Origin: Petrimonas sulfuriphila
GTDB taxonomy: Bacteria; Bacteroidota; Bacteroidia; Bacteroidales; Dysgonomonadaceae
DNA: 64,000 bases
NCBI GenBank assembly: GCA_038561985.1
Contig: CP073276.1
Coordinates: forward strand, 2,666,001 to 2,730,000
Direction: 5' to 3'
Shown here: positions 53,371 to 62,206 of the stretch, piece by piece
Layout of the letters: each line of letters begins with the position of its first letter
Numbering within the stretch: the stretch's first letter is position 1
Program-made: the position numbers and the translations under genes
Notes under the pieces: model-generated
Databases searched by the model: none
Told to the model about the DNA's origin: nothing
Seen by the model: only the letters and a program-made list of their open reading frames with translations

Positions 53371-53434
53371 GATAACGACAATCGTCCGCGCCTCTTTTTT
53401 ATATCCCCGCGCATACTACGATTGCCCGTTACCG
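53369..53434. other. Second large imperfect hairpin downstream of the rod RNA
   Basis: GGATAACGACAATCGT (from 53369) can pair with ACGATTGCCCGTTACC (ending near 53434), with CGCG/CGCG inside and a T6-containing loop. It may be the 3' part of the same RNA, a terminator, or a small palindromic element. The rest of the interval to 53717 shows further short GC hairpins (CCGG-ctttg-CCCGG near 53480) and no gene. Confidence 0.4.
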
Positions 53435-53717
53435 CACCGGGTTTCAGTTATCTGCAAACTTTCTTCTCTTTCAGCCGGCTTTGCCCGGAAATACCCGTTT
53501 AATTTAAATCGTAAACAAGACAATGAAAATCATTGAATTACCCCGTCAGAGGAAGGTAGGGTAAAAGAGGCGGCCGTCATGATGGTGTTTTACTGAGTTT
53601 TATTCAATCCTCAAATGTTAAGTAACAAATTCTTCGTTAAAAAGTAACCGCTTCTTAACATGTATCATTTTTCTTTGCGTCTCGATTGGAAATTTTAATT
53701 TGATTAACAAAAAAATT

Positions 53718-56714
53718 ATGGTTAGAAGTAAATTGTCAAGTGTGTTTATAAGCTTGATTGTGTTATTTTGGGCTCTTTCAACAGGAGCCGTAGCACAAAA
53801 CAGTGCCCTGAGGGGAACTGTGAAAGACATGGCCGGTATCCCTCTCATAGGGGTGAACGTGATTGAAAAAGGAACCACAAACGGAACGGTGACGGATGAG
53901 AGCGGGAACTTCTCGATCAACGTACCCGCAAACGCGACGATAGTTTTTACGTACATCGGTTTTTCAGCGCAGGAAGTTGTCCGGGATGGTACTTCTACAA
54001 TGAATGTGGTTATGCACGAAGATGCGGAGCTATTGGATGAGGTTGTAGTGATCGGATACGGTACCGTGAGAAAAAGTGATTTGACGGGAGCTGTTTCGTC
54101 CATCAAAGGCAAAGAATTAACGACATACACCGTGCCCGATCCCATGATGGCATTGCAAGGGAAAGTGCCTGGCGTCTCCATATCCCAGAATACAGGAGAT
54201 CCATCCGGAGATTATTCGATTCGTATCCGGGGTATCAATTCCATAAAAGGAGACAACTCGCCTTTGTTTATCATTGATGGCATTCCTGCCAGCACGTCAT
54301 CCATCAATACGTATGATATAGAATCTATTGAAGTATTGAAAGACGCCTCGGCGAGCGCTATTTACGGATCAAGGGGGGCAAACGGAGTGGTTTTAATAAC
54401 CACTAAAAAAGGAACAGATGAGAATCCCACGGTTTCTTATAATTTTGAATACGGGCAGCAATCGCAAATTAAGAAACTGGATCTGATGAACCTACAGGAA
54501 TGGGCAAGGTTCTATAATGAATATCTGATAAATGCCAACATCCTTACGGAAAAACCGTTTTCTGACCAGGATATCGCCGCTATGGGAGAAGGCACCGACT
54601 GGCAAAGCCTGATGTTTAAAAATGCACCGTCGACACAGCATAATCTTGGAATATCGGGTGGTACAAACAAGTTGCAATACTTTGTAAGTGCTACCGCATT
54701 ATCCAGAGACGGGTTGATTAAGAATAGCTCATATAGCAGATACAACCTCAGGTCAAATCTGAATATCCTTATAAGCCCTGTGGTTGAAACCAACGTACAA
54801 CTGGGTTATTCCTCAATAGAGGGATTCAATCAATCCAATAGCGGAGGGCATGGCGGAAGCAGCATGATCGGAGCTGTTTATTCCGCGTCACCTTTATTCA
54901 CTCCGTACGATGAAAACGGGAATTATAAAGACCTGAGATCCTGGTTTTCCTGGTCTTCACACGAAGTGAAGAACCCTATAAACATGGCGTACGAATCGAC
55001 TTACAAGAATTCGACCAACTTGTCCAACTTGAATGCTTCGGTAACCTTTAAACCTTTTTCGGGATTTTCCCTGAAAGGAATTCTGGGGCTGGAAAGTTCC
55101 GACAGGAGATACGACGGGTATACCACTTCAAAATATATTTATCAAAATAACTCCGCCTCGGTAAATCACTATCGATATTCGAACCTCACCAATGAATTTA
55201 TCGGCAATTATAATTTCAATGTGCTGGATGATAATTCGTTCAATGTGATGGGCGCATACACTTACCAACAGTACATCAGGCGGAACATTAACGCTTCAGG
55301 AAACAGTTTCATGTCAGATGTAACCTGGACAAACGACCTGGGGTCAGCCGGAACGATAAACACGCCCTCCACAGGTTACCAGCAATGGGTCATGAAATCT
55401 CTTTTGGGTAGGATCAATTACTCTTACAAGGGACGATATTTGTTGACGGCAAGCATCAGGGCAGACGGATCGAGCCGTTATTCGGAGAACAACAAATGGG
55501 GATATTTTCCGTCATTTGCTTTGGCATGGCGGGTTTCTGACGAGAGTTTCATGAAAAGTTTCGAAAACCTGTCGGATATGAAAATCCGCTTTGGATATGG
55601 AAAAACAGGCTCTACTGCCATTGCACCATACTCCACACAAAATTTGCTTTCATCGGGAAAGACGGCGACGGGTAACGGGAACTACACATTTTACGCGCCG
55701 GGCGGTGAATTTCCGGAAGATCTGAAATGGGAAACGACTTCCCAATGGGATATGGGGCTTGATCTGGGGTTTTTTAATAACAGATTTCGTATGACATTGG
55801 ATTATTATTCGAAATTGACCACCAACCTCCTTAATACCGTGTTTCTGCCACCGTCGTCAGGATACAACTCAACCGTACAGAATATCGGCAGCATGTCAAA
55901 TAAAGGGTTTGAGTTATTGTTGGAGGGAGACCTTGTTCAAACCAAAGATTTCGGATTTACCGCACAGTTCAATTTAAGTCACAATAAAAACAGGGTTGAA
56001 AAACTTTCCGATGGCCTTGATATCTTCGGCACAACCTACAATAGTTTCGGTTCCGGTTCAATCACCATTATACGGGAAGGATTGCCGATAGGATCATTTT
56101 ATGTTTATAAGGATGCCGGATTTAACGAAAAAGGGTCGCTCACTTATCATGATTTTAACGAGGACGACAAACTCACGGATACAGAGGACCGCTATGTGGC
56201 GGGGTCTCCCCATCCCGACTTCATATATGGCCTTAATTGCGGATTCAGGTATAAACAAATGGAGTTGAGCTTTTTCCTGCAGGGGAGTCAGGGAAATGAT
56301 GTTTTTAACCTTAGCGAGATGAGGAATTATAGTTACAGCCAGGGTATGAACATTGAAAGGGATGTTTATTATCACAGTTGGCGTGAGGGACAAGATAATT
56401 CCAACGCTCGTTATCCAAGAATAGAGTTGGTGGGACCGTTGAAATATTCCGACAGGTTTATTGAAGACGGGTCGTTCCTGAGATTGAAAAATATTCTTTT
56501 GGGTTACAACGTCCCGCCGATGACACTCAAGGATAAACGACTGTTTCAGGCGATAAGATTCTATGTCAGCTTGCAAAACTACCTGACACTTACAAAATAT
56601 TCAGGATTGGATCCCGAGGTGAATTCAAAAGGAGGAGATATAAATTCGGGAATTGATCACTTCACTTATCCCAACAACAAAACCATCTCTTTTGGTGCCA
56701 ATATCACATTTTAA
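53718..56714 (+). CDS. SusC/RagA-family TonB-linked outer membrane transporter
   Basis: The start is taken at ATG 53718; the frame extends to a TTG at 53700 without gain. A signal peptide ends near AVAQ. A carboxypeptidase-regulatory-like domain (~35-110) ends in the SusC box LDEVVVIGYGTVRKSDLTGA. It is followed by the plug (DPMMALQGKVPGVSISQNTG, ESIEVLKDASASAIYGSRGA) and a barrel ending ITF. There is no STN domain, so unlike the other SusC here it is not built to signal through FecR. It imports an unknown oligosaccharide or peptide ligand with its SusD. Confidence 0.94.
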   Translation: MVRSKLSSVFISLIVLFWALSTGAVAQNSALRGTVKDMAGIPLIGVNVIEKGTTNGTVTDESGNFSINVPANATIVFTYIGFSAQEVVRDGTSTMNVVMHEDAELLDEVVVIGYGTVRKSDLTGAVSSIKGKELTTYTVPDPMMALQGKVPGVSISQNTGDPSGDYSIRIRGINSIKGDNSPLFIIDGIPASTSSINTYDIESIEVLKDASASAIYGSRGANGVVLITTKKGTDENPTVSYNFEYGQQSQIKKLDLMNLQEWARFYNEYLINANILTEKPFSDQDIAAMGEGTDWQSLMFKNAPSTQHNLGISGGTNKLQYFVSATALSRDGLIKNSSYSRYNLRSNLNILISPVVETNVQLGYSSIEGFNQSNSGGHGGSSMIGAVYSASPLFTPYDENGNYKDLRSWFSWSSHEVKNPINMAYESTYKNSTNLSNLNASVTFKPFSGFSLKGILGLESSDRRYDGYTTSKYIYQNNSASVNHYRYSNLTNEFIGNYNFNVLDDNSFNVMGAYTYQQYIRRNINASGNSFMSDVTWTNDLGSAGTINTPSTGYQQWVMKSLLGRINYSYKGRYLLTASIRADGSSRYSENNKWGYFPSFALAWRVSDESFMKSFENLSDMKIRFGYGKTGSTAIAPYSTQNLLSSGKTATGNGNYTFYAPGGEFPEDLKWETTSQWDMGLDLGFFNNRFRMTLDYYSKLTTNLLNTVFLPPSSGYNSTVQNIGSMSNKGFELLLEGDLVQTKDFGFTAQFNLSHNKNRVEKLSDGLDIFGTTYNSFGSGSITIIREGLPIGSFYVYKDAGFNEKGSLTYHDFNEDDKLTDTEDRYVAGSPHPDFIYGLNCGFRYKQMELSFFLQGSQGNDVFNLSEMRNYSYSQGMNIERDVYYHSWREGQDNSNARYPRIELVGPLKYSDRFIEDGSFLRLKNILLGYNVPPMTLKDKRLFQAIRFYVSLQNYLTLTKYSGLDPEVNSKGGDINSGIDHFTYPNNKTISFGANITF

Positions 56715-56723
56715 AATCAGATT

Positions 56724-58235
56724 ATGAAAAAAATAGTACTTTTATCCATCTTTGCATTATCGTTGCTGTGCTTATCTTCATGCTATGAGTCTCTTGACGA
56801 GGCGGATTATACTTATGCACTGGCAACATCCAATTTTTACAATACGACCAACGAGGCGAATGCCGCCGTTATGGCTCCCTTGAATATGATGCGTGGAGCT
56901 TATGACGCAAACTGGTTTGCCACACTTGAAATCAATACGGAATATTGTTATTCGAAAGGTGTCTACACGGGCTATTCCCCAAGGTATGAAGGATTGGTAA
57001 ACGCTACCCATATAACAAGAATTGGCTCCAACTGGACGAACATCTACAAGGCAATTTTATATTGCAATATTGCTATTGACAGGCTTCCAGACGCCAATGC
57101 CATGACAGGACAGGAAATCAATGCCTTTATCGGTGAATTAAGGTTCTTGAGGGCGTTCAATTATTTTAATCTGGTCCGCCATTGGGGCGCGGTGCCTTTG
57201 CGAACGGAAGAGAATATGGAGATCTGGGACCTGAAAAAGAGTTCCGTGGAAGATATCTATGAATTCATTATTGATGATTTGTTGTTTGCGGTCAACAACT
57301 GTCCCTCAACCTCACGGATGATCGGAACCCCAAACCTGTATGCGGCAAAAGCGTTGCTTTCAGAAGTGTATATGTATACCAAGGATTACGCCAAATCGAA
57401 ACAACTTGCCGAAGAGATTATCAACAGCGGCATATATGCTTTAGTAACAGTGGCCCAGCCAAGAGATTTCGATAAGGTTTTCGGTTATGATCTGACAACT
57501 TCAACCGAAGAAGTCTTTTACATTAAAACCTCCAGGACGGATGGCAAAACGTGGAGTTATTTATCCTATACTTCACACCCCAAGTTTGAAATTGAGCCTG
57601 GTAAACTAATGTTAAACGGAAACGGATATTTTACCCATTATACCGATTTAAGAAACAAGGTCATAGAAAATTGGGATGAGAATGATTTTCGGCATGATTT
57701 AAATGTCAGATTTTATATTTTTGGAGAAGACGCTTACGGTAGTTATACCTGCTTATTGACTAAATATTGGGATCCTCTGGCACAAGGAGGCGGGGCGAAT
57801 GTTTCAATACCGTTAATCAGATATTCTGATGTATTGATAACATACGCCGAAGCCACTGCGCGGGTGAATAATAATCCTACCCAGGAATCGATAGAGTATT
57901 TGAATAAATTAAGGCGACGCGCTTATGGATTAAATCCAGACTCTCCGGATGAATCCGTTGATTATAAGTTATCCGATTATAATGATATGGATAAATTTAT
58001 CGATTTGTTAATAAAAGAGGAGACGTATGAACGGATGAACGAGGCTAAGCACTGGGATTTTATCGTTCGTTTGGGCAAAGCCCAGGAATTGGTGGGTAAA
58101 TATCAGAAAGTCAACGGTGACTATACGACAATAAGTGAAAAGCATTATTTGTGGAAAATCCCCGATGCGGAATTTAACTACAACAAGGCTCTTGATCAGA
58201 AAGTTGATCAAAATCCCGGATATATAACAGAATAA
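56724..58235 (+). CDS. SusD/RagB-family surface lipoprotein
   Basis: The lipobox is LSSC (Cys20). The SusD fold follows: YKAILYCNIAIDRLPDA, FIGELRFLRAFNYFNLVRHW, GAVPLRTEE and the late IPLIRYSDVLITYAEA. It binds the ligand and closes over the SusC barrel encoded 9 bases upstream. The length of 503 is typical. With the downstream exonuclease/endonuclease/phosphatase gene it forms a three-gene unit ended by a terminator at 59129. Confidence 0.94.
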   Translation: MKKIVLLSIFALSLLCLSSCYESLDEADYTYALATSNFYNTTNEANAAVMAPLNMMRGAYDANWFATLEINTEYCYSKGVYTGYSPRYEGLVNATHITRIGSNWTNIYKAILYCNIAIDRLPDANAMTGQEINAFIGELRFLRAFNYFNLVRHWGAVPLRTEENMEIWDLKKSSVEDIYEFIIDDLLFAVNNCPSTSRMIGTPNLYAAKALLSEVYMYTKDYAKSKQLAEEIINSGIYALVTVAQPRDFDKVFGYDLTTSTEEVFYIKTSRTDGKTWSYLSYTSHPKFEIEPGKLMLNGNGYFTHYTDLRNKVIENWDENDFRHDLNVRFYIFGEDAYGSYTCLLTKYWDPLAQGGGANVSIPLIRYSDVLITYAEATARVNNNPTQESIEYLNKLRRRAYGLNPDSPDESVDYKLSDYNDMDKFIDLLIKEETYERMNEAKHWDFIVRLGKAQELVGKYQKVNGDYTTISEKHYLWKIPDAEFNYNKALDQKVDQNPGYITE

Positions 58236-58255
58236 TAATATTATTACCATTACAT

Positions 58256-59104
58256 ATGAAAAAAATATCGTTTTTAATTACAGTCGTTTTTTTAACTCAC
58301 TTCAGTATTGTCTGTTCCCAGCACAACTTCAAAATTGTTTCTTACAACATTCTTGAAGGCCTGCAGCAAGATAGTCTGAACAAAGTCAGGTTTGAGGAAT
58401 GGGTTACTTCCGTTGACCCCGATGTGGTGGCTTTTCAGGAGATGAACAAATTTACGCAAAAAAGCCTGGAGGAATTTTCCCATAGTTACGGACATCCGTA
58501 TGCTGTCCTATCCAAACTGGAAGGATATCCGGTAGCCTTGTCGTCAAAATTTCCCATCGTGAATGTTCAAAAGGTGGTGGATAATATGTGGCATGCGTAT
58601 ATTTACGCGAACGTAAATAAATTGCATATTTTTGTCATACACTTTTCTCCTTTTAATTACAAGAAAAGACTGGAAGAGGTAAGGACAGTTTTGTCGCATG
58701 CCGCTACCTTACCCCAAAATGAGCCCATTCTTATTATGGGGGACTTTAATTCATTGGACAGAAGTGATGAGTCACACTATGGTGCACAAATGGTGGAAGG
58801 CATGAGAAAGCGGGAAAAGGAGCAGTCGCACATTAGAAATCTCAATAACGGCGATATTGATTACTCGGTTATGGACCAGCTCTCCAAAGCCGGATTCAGG
58901 GATACCCACTGGCTGACTAATACGACATTCAAACATAGTATTCCGACTAAAAAATCAGGATCCGGAAATTTCAAGAGAATTGATTTCATGTGGGTAAATC
59001 AAGCGATGGCCGAAAAAGTGGTGAAATCAGATATCATTCATGATAAATACACAGATGTCATGTCGGACCACTATCCTGTTTATGTTGAATTTAAGCTGAA
59101 ATGA
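58256..59104 (+). CDS. Exported endonuclease/exonuclease/phosphatase-family hydrolase
   Basis: A signal peptide is followed by the family core: KIVSYNILEG, VAFQEMNKFT (catalytic Glu), VIHFSPF, MGDFNSLDRSD and the final MSDHYPVYVEF (catalytic Asp/His). The fold covers DNases, sphingomyelinases and inositol-polyphosphate phosphatases, so the substrate is open. In a SusCD operon it may process a phosphorylated ligand or nucleic acid in the periplasm. It lies 20 bases from susD and ends the unit. Confidence 0.9.
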   Translation: MKKISFLITVVFLTHFSIVCSQHNFKIVSYNILEGLQQDSLNKVRFEEWVTSVDPDVVAFQEMNKFTQKSLEEFSHSYGHPYAVLSKLEGYPVALSSKFPIVNVQKVVDNMWHAYIYANVNKLHIFVIHFSPFNYKKRLEEVRTVLSHAATLPQNEPILIMGDFNSLDRSDESHYGAQMVEGMRKREKEQSHIRNLNNGDIDYSVMDQLSKAGFRDTHWLTNTTFKHSIPTKKSGSGNFKRIDFMWVNQAMAEKVVKSDIIHDKYTDVMSDHYPVYVEFKLK

Positions 59105-59128
59105 TTTTGGTTTCGGTAATTAAAGCCC

Positions 59129-59168
59129 AAAGAGGCCGGTTTCGGATTACCTTGAGCCGGCCTCTTTT
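59129..59168 (+). terminator. Rho-independent terminator after the SusCD operon
   Basis: The stem AAAGAGGCCGG / CCGGCCTCTTT with a 17-base loop is followed by a T run. It separates the SusCD operon from the DUF6528 gene. Confidence 0.82.
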
Positions 59169-59332
59169 GATGTGATTTTGTTTATTTGTTCTTTTTTTTG
59201 GAGAAAAAATGAGATGGGGGTATTAAATTATAGGGATATTGACTCAATTCGCCCCGATTTCTACCGAAGAGCTTACGTTAAATAAAATGTTGAAACAAAA
59301 TCCCGGATGGGATAACTTAAACTAAAAGAACG

Positions 59333-60238
59333 ATGACAAAATGTAAATGTGTTTATTAGATCGCTCTTGTTTTCTTCCTTTTCGTTACCGTTTCGTGCAG
59401 CGAATCAAACTCGAAGCGTCCGCGGGAAATAATCGTCGGGGGAGACAATGTGGTGATGATCCTGGATTTCGCCAACTCGGCCGACAGCGTAAAGAAAGTC
59501 AATTGGTACCTGAAGACCTCCGAAGTCACGAACATGCCCGATACAATGATCCGGCACATGAGGACCGTGGATGATCACAAATCGGTAGATAACCATACCA
59601 AGATCCTGATCTGTTCCTCGAGCGGAGGAACCCTTCTGGTGGACCGTGCGACCCGGAAATGCCTCTTTTACGCCATCACACCCAATGCGCACTCCGTAGA
59701 ATACCTTCCCGGTAACCGTATAGCGGTTGCATTGTCTACCGCCGACAAGGGGAACCGGCTGGAAATTTACGATGCGGGCCGTTCAAATACCGTGTTGTTC
59801 AGCGATTCGTTGTATTCCGGCCACGGCGTTACCTGGATGGCGGGAAGGAACCTGCTCTATGCGTTGGGCTACGATGAACTGAGGGCGTATTCGCTGGTTG
59901 ACTGGGACACTCCCAATCCGGGTTTACAACTGGAGGAGAAGTGGACACTGCCGGAAACGGGCGGGCATGACCTGTATGCCTCTTCGGAAAATCAGCTGCT
60001 GATAACCACGTCGAAAAAAGTATGGAAGTTCGATTTAAACAGCAATGCGTTTGAGCCTTTTGCTCCCCTTGCGAACGAGCCCGATGTCAAGTCGGTCTAT
60101 TACGACGAAAAAGCGGATCATCTCATCTATACCCAGGGTGAAATAAGCTGGTGGACCCACAACATATACTCCATAAATCCAACCAAAAAAATAACGATCC
60201 CCGAAATTGATGTGTATAAAGTGAGGGTCATCAAATAA
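59333..60238 (+). pseudogene. DUF6528 lipoprotein gene with an amber codon in its signal peptide
   Basis: In one frame from the ATG at 59333 the sequence reads MTKCKCVY, then TAG, then IALVFFLFVTVSC and SESNSKRPREIIVGGDN. It continues without a break to the stop at 60238. Upstream of the TAG is the signal n-region; downstream is its hydrophobic core and a lipobox-like cysteine. The body has DUF6528 beta-propeller character (WKFDLNSN, GGHDLYASSENQLLITTS, TPNAHSVEYLPGNRIAVA). A start at the internal ATG 59450 would make a cytoplasmic product without a signal. The gene is therefore probably inactivated by a single base change, unless the TAG is a sequencing error or suppressed. Confidence 0.75.
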
Positions 60239-60525
60239 TTCGGATAATTGTTGTTATTTGCTTTTCAGTCGAAGTATTTCCTTCGATTTGTAACGACGAA
60301 TAGATTGTTTTTATCCTATTCTGTTTTCTTAATTGAGTATTTTGCTTGTCTAAATATTTAGCATTCACTTCTCCTTTTTTTTCGTCTCATTTAATTCTTA
60401 GCCCGTTATTTACAGGCTTATCTATCGTCAATAATGTTACTTCGTTTTCGTTTACCGCACCCAAAATAAGACATTCGCTTTGTATGGTAGCGATTTGTTC
60501 TGTCGTAAAATTTACAACTGCAGTG
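60239..60525. other. Intergenic region where the cassette-like array resumes
   Basis: The 287 bases are AT-rich, with no coding frame of note. The right portion (60518-60545) carries an element-like end. CTTAGCCCGTTATTTAC near 60397 may be a decayed left end, which I cannot pair with the right end. Confidence 0.4.
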
Positions 60526-60545
60526 TTATATATGATGTTGTGATT
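60518..60545. repeat. Partial cassette-type element E10 (right end)
   Basis: GTGTTATATATGATGTTGTG matches the right arm of E9 (TTTTATACATGATGTTGGCG). No pairing left arm is visible. The stop codon and last residues (SQHHI) of the CPBP gene lie in it, just as RQHHV lies in E9. Confidence 0.55.
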
Positions 60546-61287
60546 TGTACTTTTTTATCCAATATGTTAAACTCAAACCTGCTAAAACTATCGAAATTCC
60601 TAACATCTCAATTGAACCCAAATATAAATTAAATCTTTCGGGTTCAGTTACTCTCAAGTTGCTATTCAAATCAATGTGCTTACTACCAAACATTACCATC
60701 ATCCACCCAAAATGGAGCGCCCAAGAGTATCCGATATGACCAGTTTGTAGAATTAAGCTATTCCTCACAAATCCAACAAGAAAAAGCGTTATTAATGTTG
60801 AAACACTCAAAATTCCTTTGTCATTAAAAATCCATTTGTAAAATACGAAATGTATCAATGAAAAGATAACGGCTAATCCTATGGATGCAAAAATTGGTCT
60901 AACTTTTCTTTTATTGACTAATGCAAAAAGTAAAATAGAACCTATGACAATCTCTTCATTTATAATGTAAAATATATCGTGATAATAACCCCGCCAACTC
61001 GTATAGCTAATCACAACATTTTGTTTAGCTGCGATATGTTTCATAATCAACAATGCACATATTGTAACAATCACAGCAAGAATTATTGATGTAGCAAATG
61101 TTTTAAAATTTACTTGTAACCCTACATGTCTAAGAAAATCTTTTTTCCAAATCAAATAGCTAAAAAAAAGAATCAATATTGTCCCAAACGATGAATTCCA
61201 CCAACCGCCGAAGAAGTTATATGAAAAAAACCCATACGATAATCCCAATAGTGAAAACAAAATCGTCTTTCTTAATCTAGGTGTCAT
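60526..61287 (-). CDS. CPBP-like intramembrane protein (CAAX protease family)
   Basis: The 253-residue protein has about eight helices and CPBP-like motifs: the double glutamate INEEIVIGSILLF, SLIHFVFY, and SWALHFGW. The usual EExxxR arginine is replaced (EEIVIG), so catalytic ability is uncertain. The family includes Rce1-type proteases and bacteriocin self-immunity proteins. The last residues (SQHHI) come from an element-like end, the same as seen at the exonuclease gene. It is the first gene of the resumed cassette-like array. Confidence 0.7.
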   Translation of the reverse strand: MTPRLRKTILFSLLGLSYGFFSYNFFGGWWNSSFGTILILFFSYLIWKKDFLRHVGLQVNFKTFATSIILAVIVTICALLIMKHIAAKQNVVISYTSWRGYYHDIFYIINEEIVIGSILLFALVNKRKVRPIFASIGLAVIFSLIHFVFYKWIFNDKGILSVSTLITLFLVGFVRNSLILQTGHIGYSWALHFGWMMVMFGSKHIDLNSNLRVTEPERFNLYLGSIEMLGISIVLAGLSLTYWIKKYKSQHHI

Positions 61288-61316
61288 CTTGGTAGAATGT
61301 CTTTTTTAGTATAACC

Positions 61317-61428
61317 CACAACGGTTTGGAGCTTTGTATTCGAGCGTGTTGGCGAGACGAACGCTTATAGGGATGACGAAACCTCACAACTGCATGTTAG
61401 CCCGCCTGACGCCAAAACCCGTGTTGTG
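61317..61428. repeat. Cassette-type inverted-repeat element E11
   Basis: CACAACGGTTTGG at the left and CCAAAACCCGTGTTGTG at the right pair well. The left arm AACGGTTTGGAGCTTTGTAT is shared with E5 and E14, and the right arm GCCTGACGCCAAAACCCGTG with E1. Confidence 0.72.
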
Positions 61429-61438
61429 CGTATGTGCA

Positions 61439-62002
61439 TTATTTTTTCTTGTTTAATTTCAAATCAATGTTCAAGGAATCAGCAATGTTCGTCATGAAAT
61501 TTTTAATCAGTTTGCTTTTCTCCCGAGTTTCAATATCCGTTGATAATCCACAAGCAAATCTGTTTACTTCCAGTAATTTGTCAATAGGTAATAATGTGCA
61601 ACCAATGCAATAAAAATTTTTTGAACGACCATCATCGAAATTTATCAATAAGTCATCCAATATGCCAGTCCGTGTTTTTTGATTTTCAATGAACTGCTTA
61701 ATTCCATTACTTTTAATATAGTCAAGATTTACAAAGACTTTTCTATGAGTAACAAATGAATCTAATCCTTCTTTTTCTTTATTGAATCTTTTACAAGGAT
61801 AATCTTTGCAATCGGAACAAACCTCTAATCCATTTTTAATCGTGCAACAAGTCATAAATCCACATGAAGGATGTTTATCATTAAAATTCAATCCTCCACA
61901 ACCAGGACATGCAGAATCTCCTTTTGTATGGAATCTAGGACACAGTCCACAATCTATTCCACAACAACCAATCGTCTCATATTTTTTCAATTTGTCTTTC
62001 AT
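61439..62002 (-). CDS. DUF3795 cysteine-rich protein
   Basis: The N-terminal ~75 residues carry the DUF3795 cysteine pattern: CCGIDCGLCPRF, CPGCGG, CGFMTCC and CSDCKDYPC. These suggest two metal or iron-sulfur sites. A helical C-terminal ~110 residues follows with another CIGC pair. The function is unknown. It is a single-gene unit between E11 and E12 with its stop 10 bases from E11. Confidence 0.85.
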   Translation of the reverse strand: MKDKLKKYETIGCCGIDCGLCPRFHTKGDSACPGCGGLNFNDKHPSCGFMTCCTIKNGLEVCSDCKDYPCKRFNKEKEGLDSFVTHRKVFVNLDYIKSNGIKQFIENQKTRTGILDDLLINFDDGRSKNFYCIGCTLLPIDKLLEVNRFACGLSTDIETREKSKLIKNFMTNIADSLNIDLKLNKKK

Positions 62003-62033
62003 CGCCTTATTGATTCTGATTTTCTTGCATTAC

Positions 62034-62195
62034 GCCACAACGGTTACGTGTGTGAAACGACGGGAACGTTTAAGCATATGGCTTGTGGCGGTTTTAAAAG
62101 CGTTTATCTTTCAGCATAACACAAAAGTAGATATGTCTCGAAAACTTTGATTTTATCACTTAACCCGCCATAAGGCTATATGCAATGTTAGCGGT
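62034..62195. repeat. Cassette-type inverted-repeat element E12
   Basis: The left arm CCACAACGGTTACGTGTGTG matches E9. The right arm AAGGCTATATGCAATGTTAG ends GTTAGCGG. Inside, CGCCACAA and TTGTGGCG form an extra inverted repeat. At ~160 bases it is the longest copy. Confidence 0.65.
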
Positions 62196-62206
62196 TCGTT
62201 GTTTTC

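Noticed and set aside
53618-54181. 187-codon minus-strand frame at the start of susC
   Set aside because: It is antisense to the signal peptide, regulatory domain and SusC box of a certain SusC gene.
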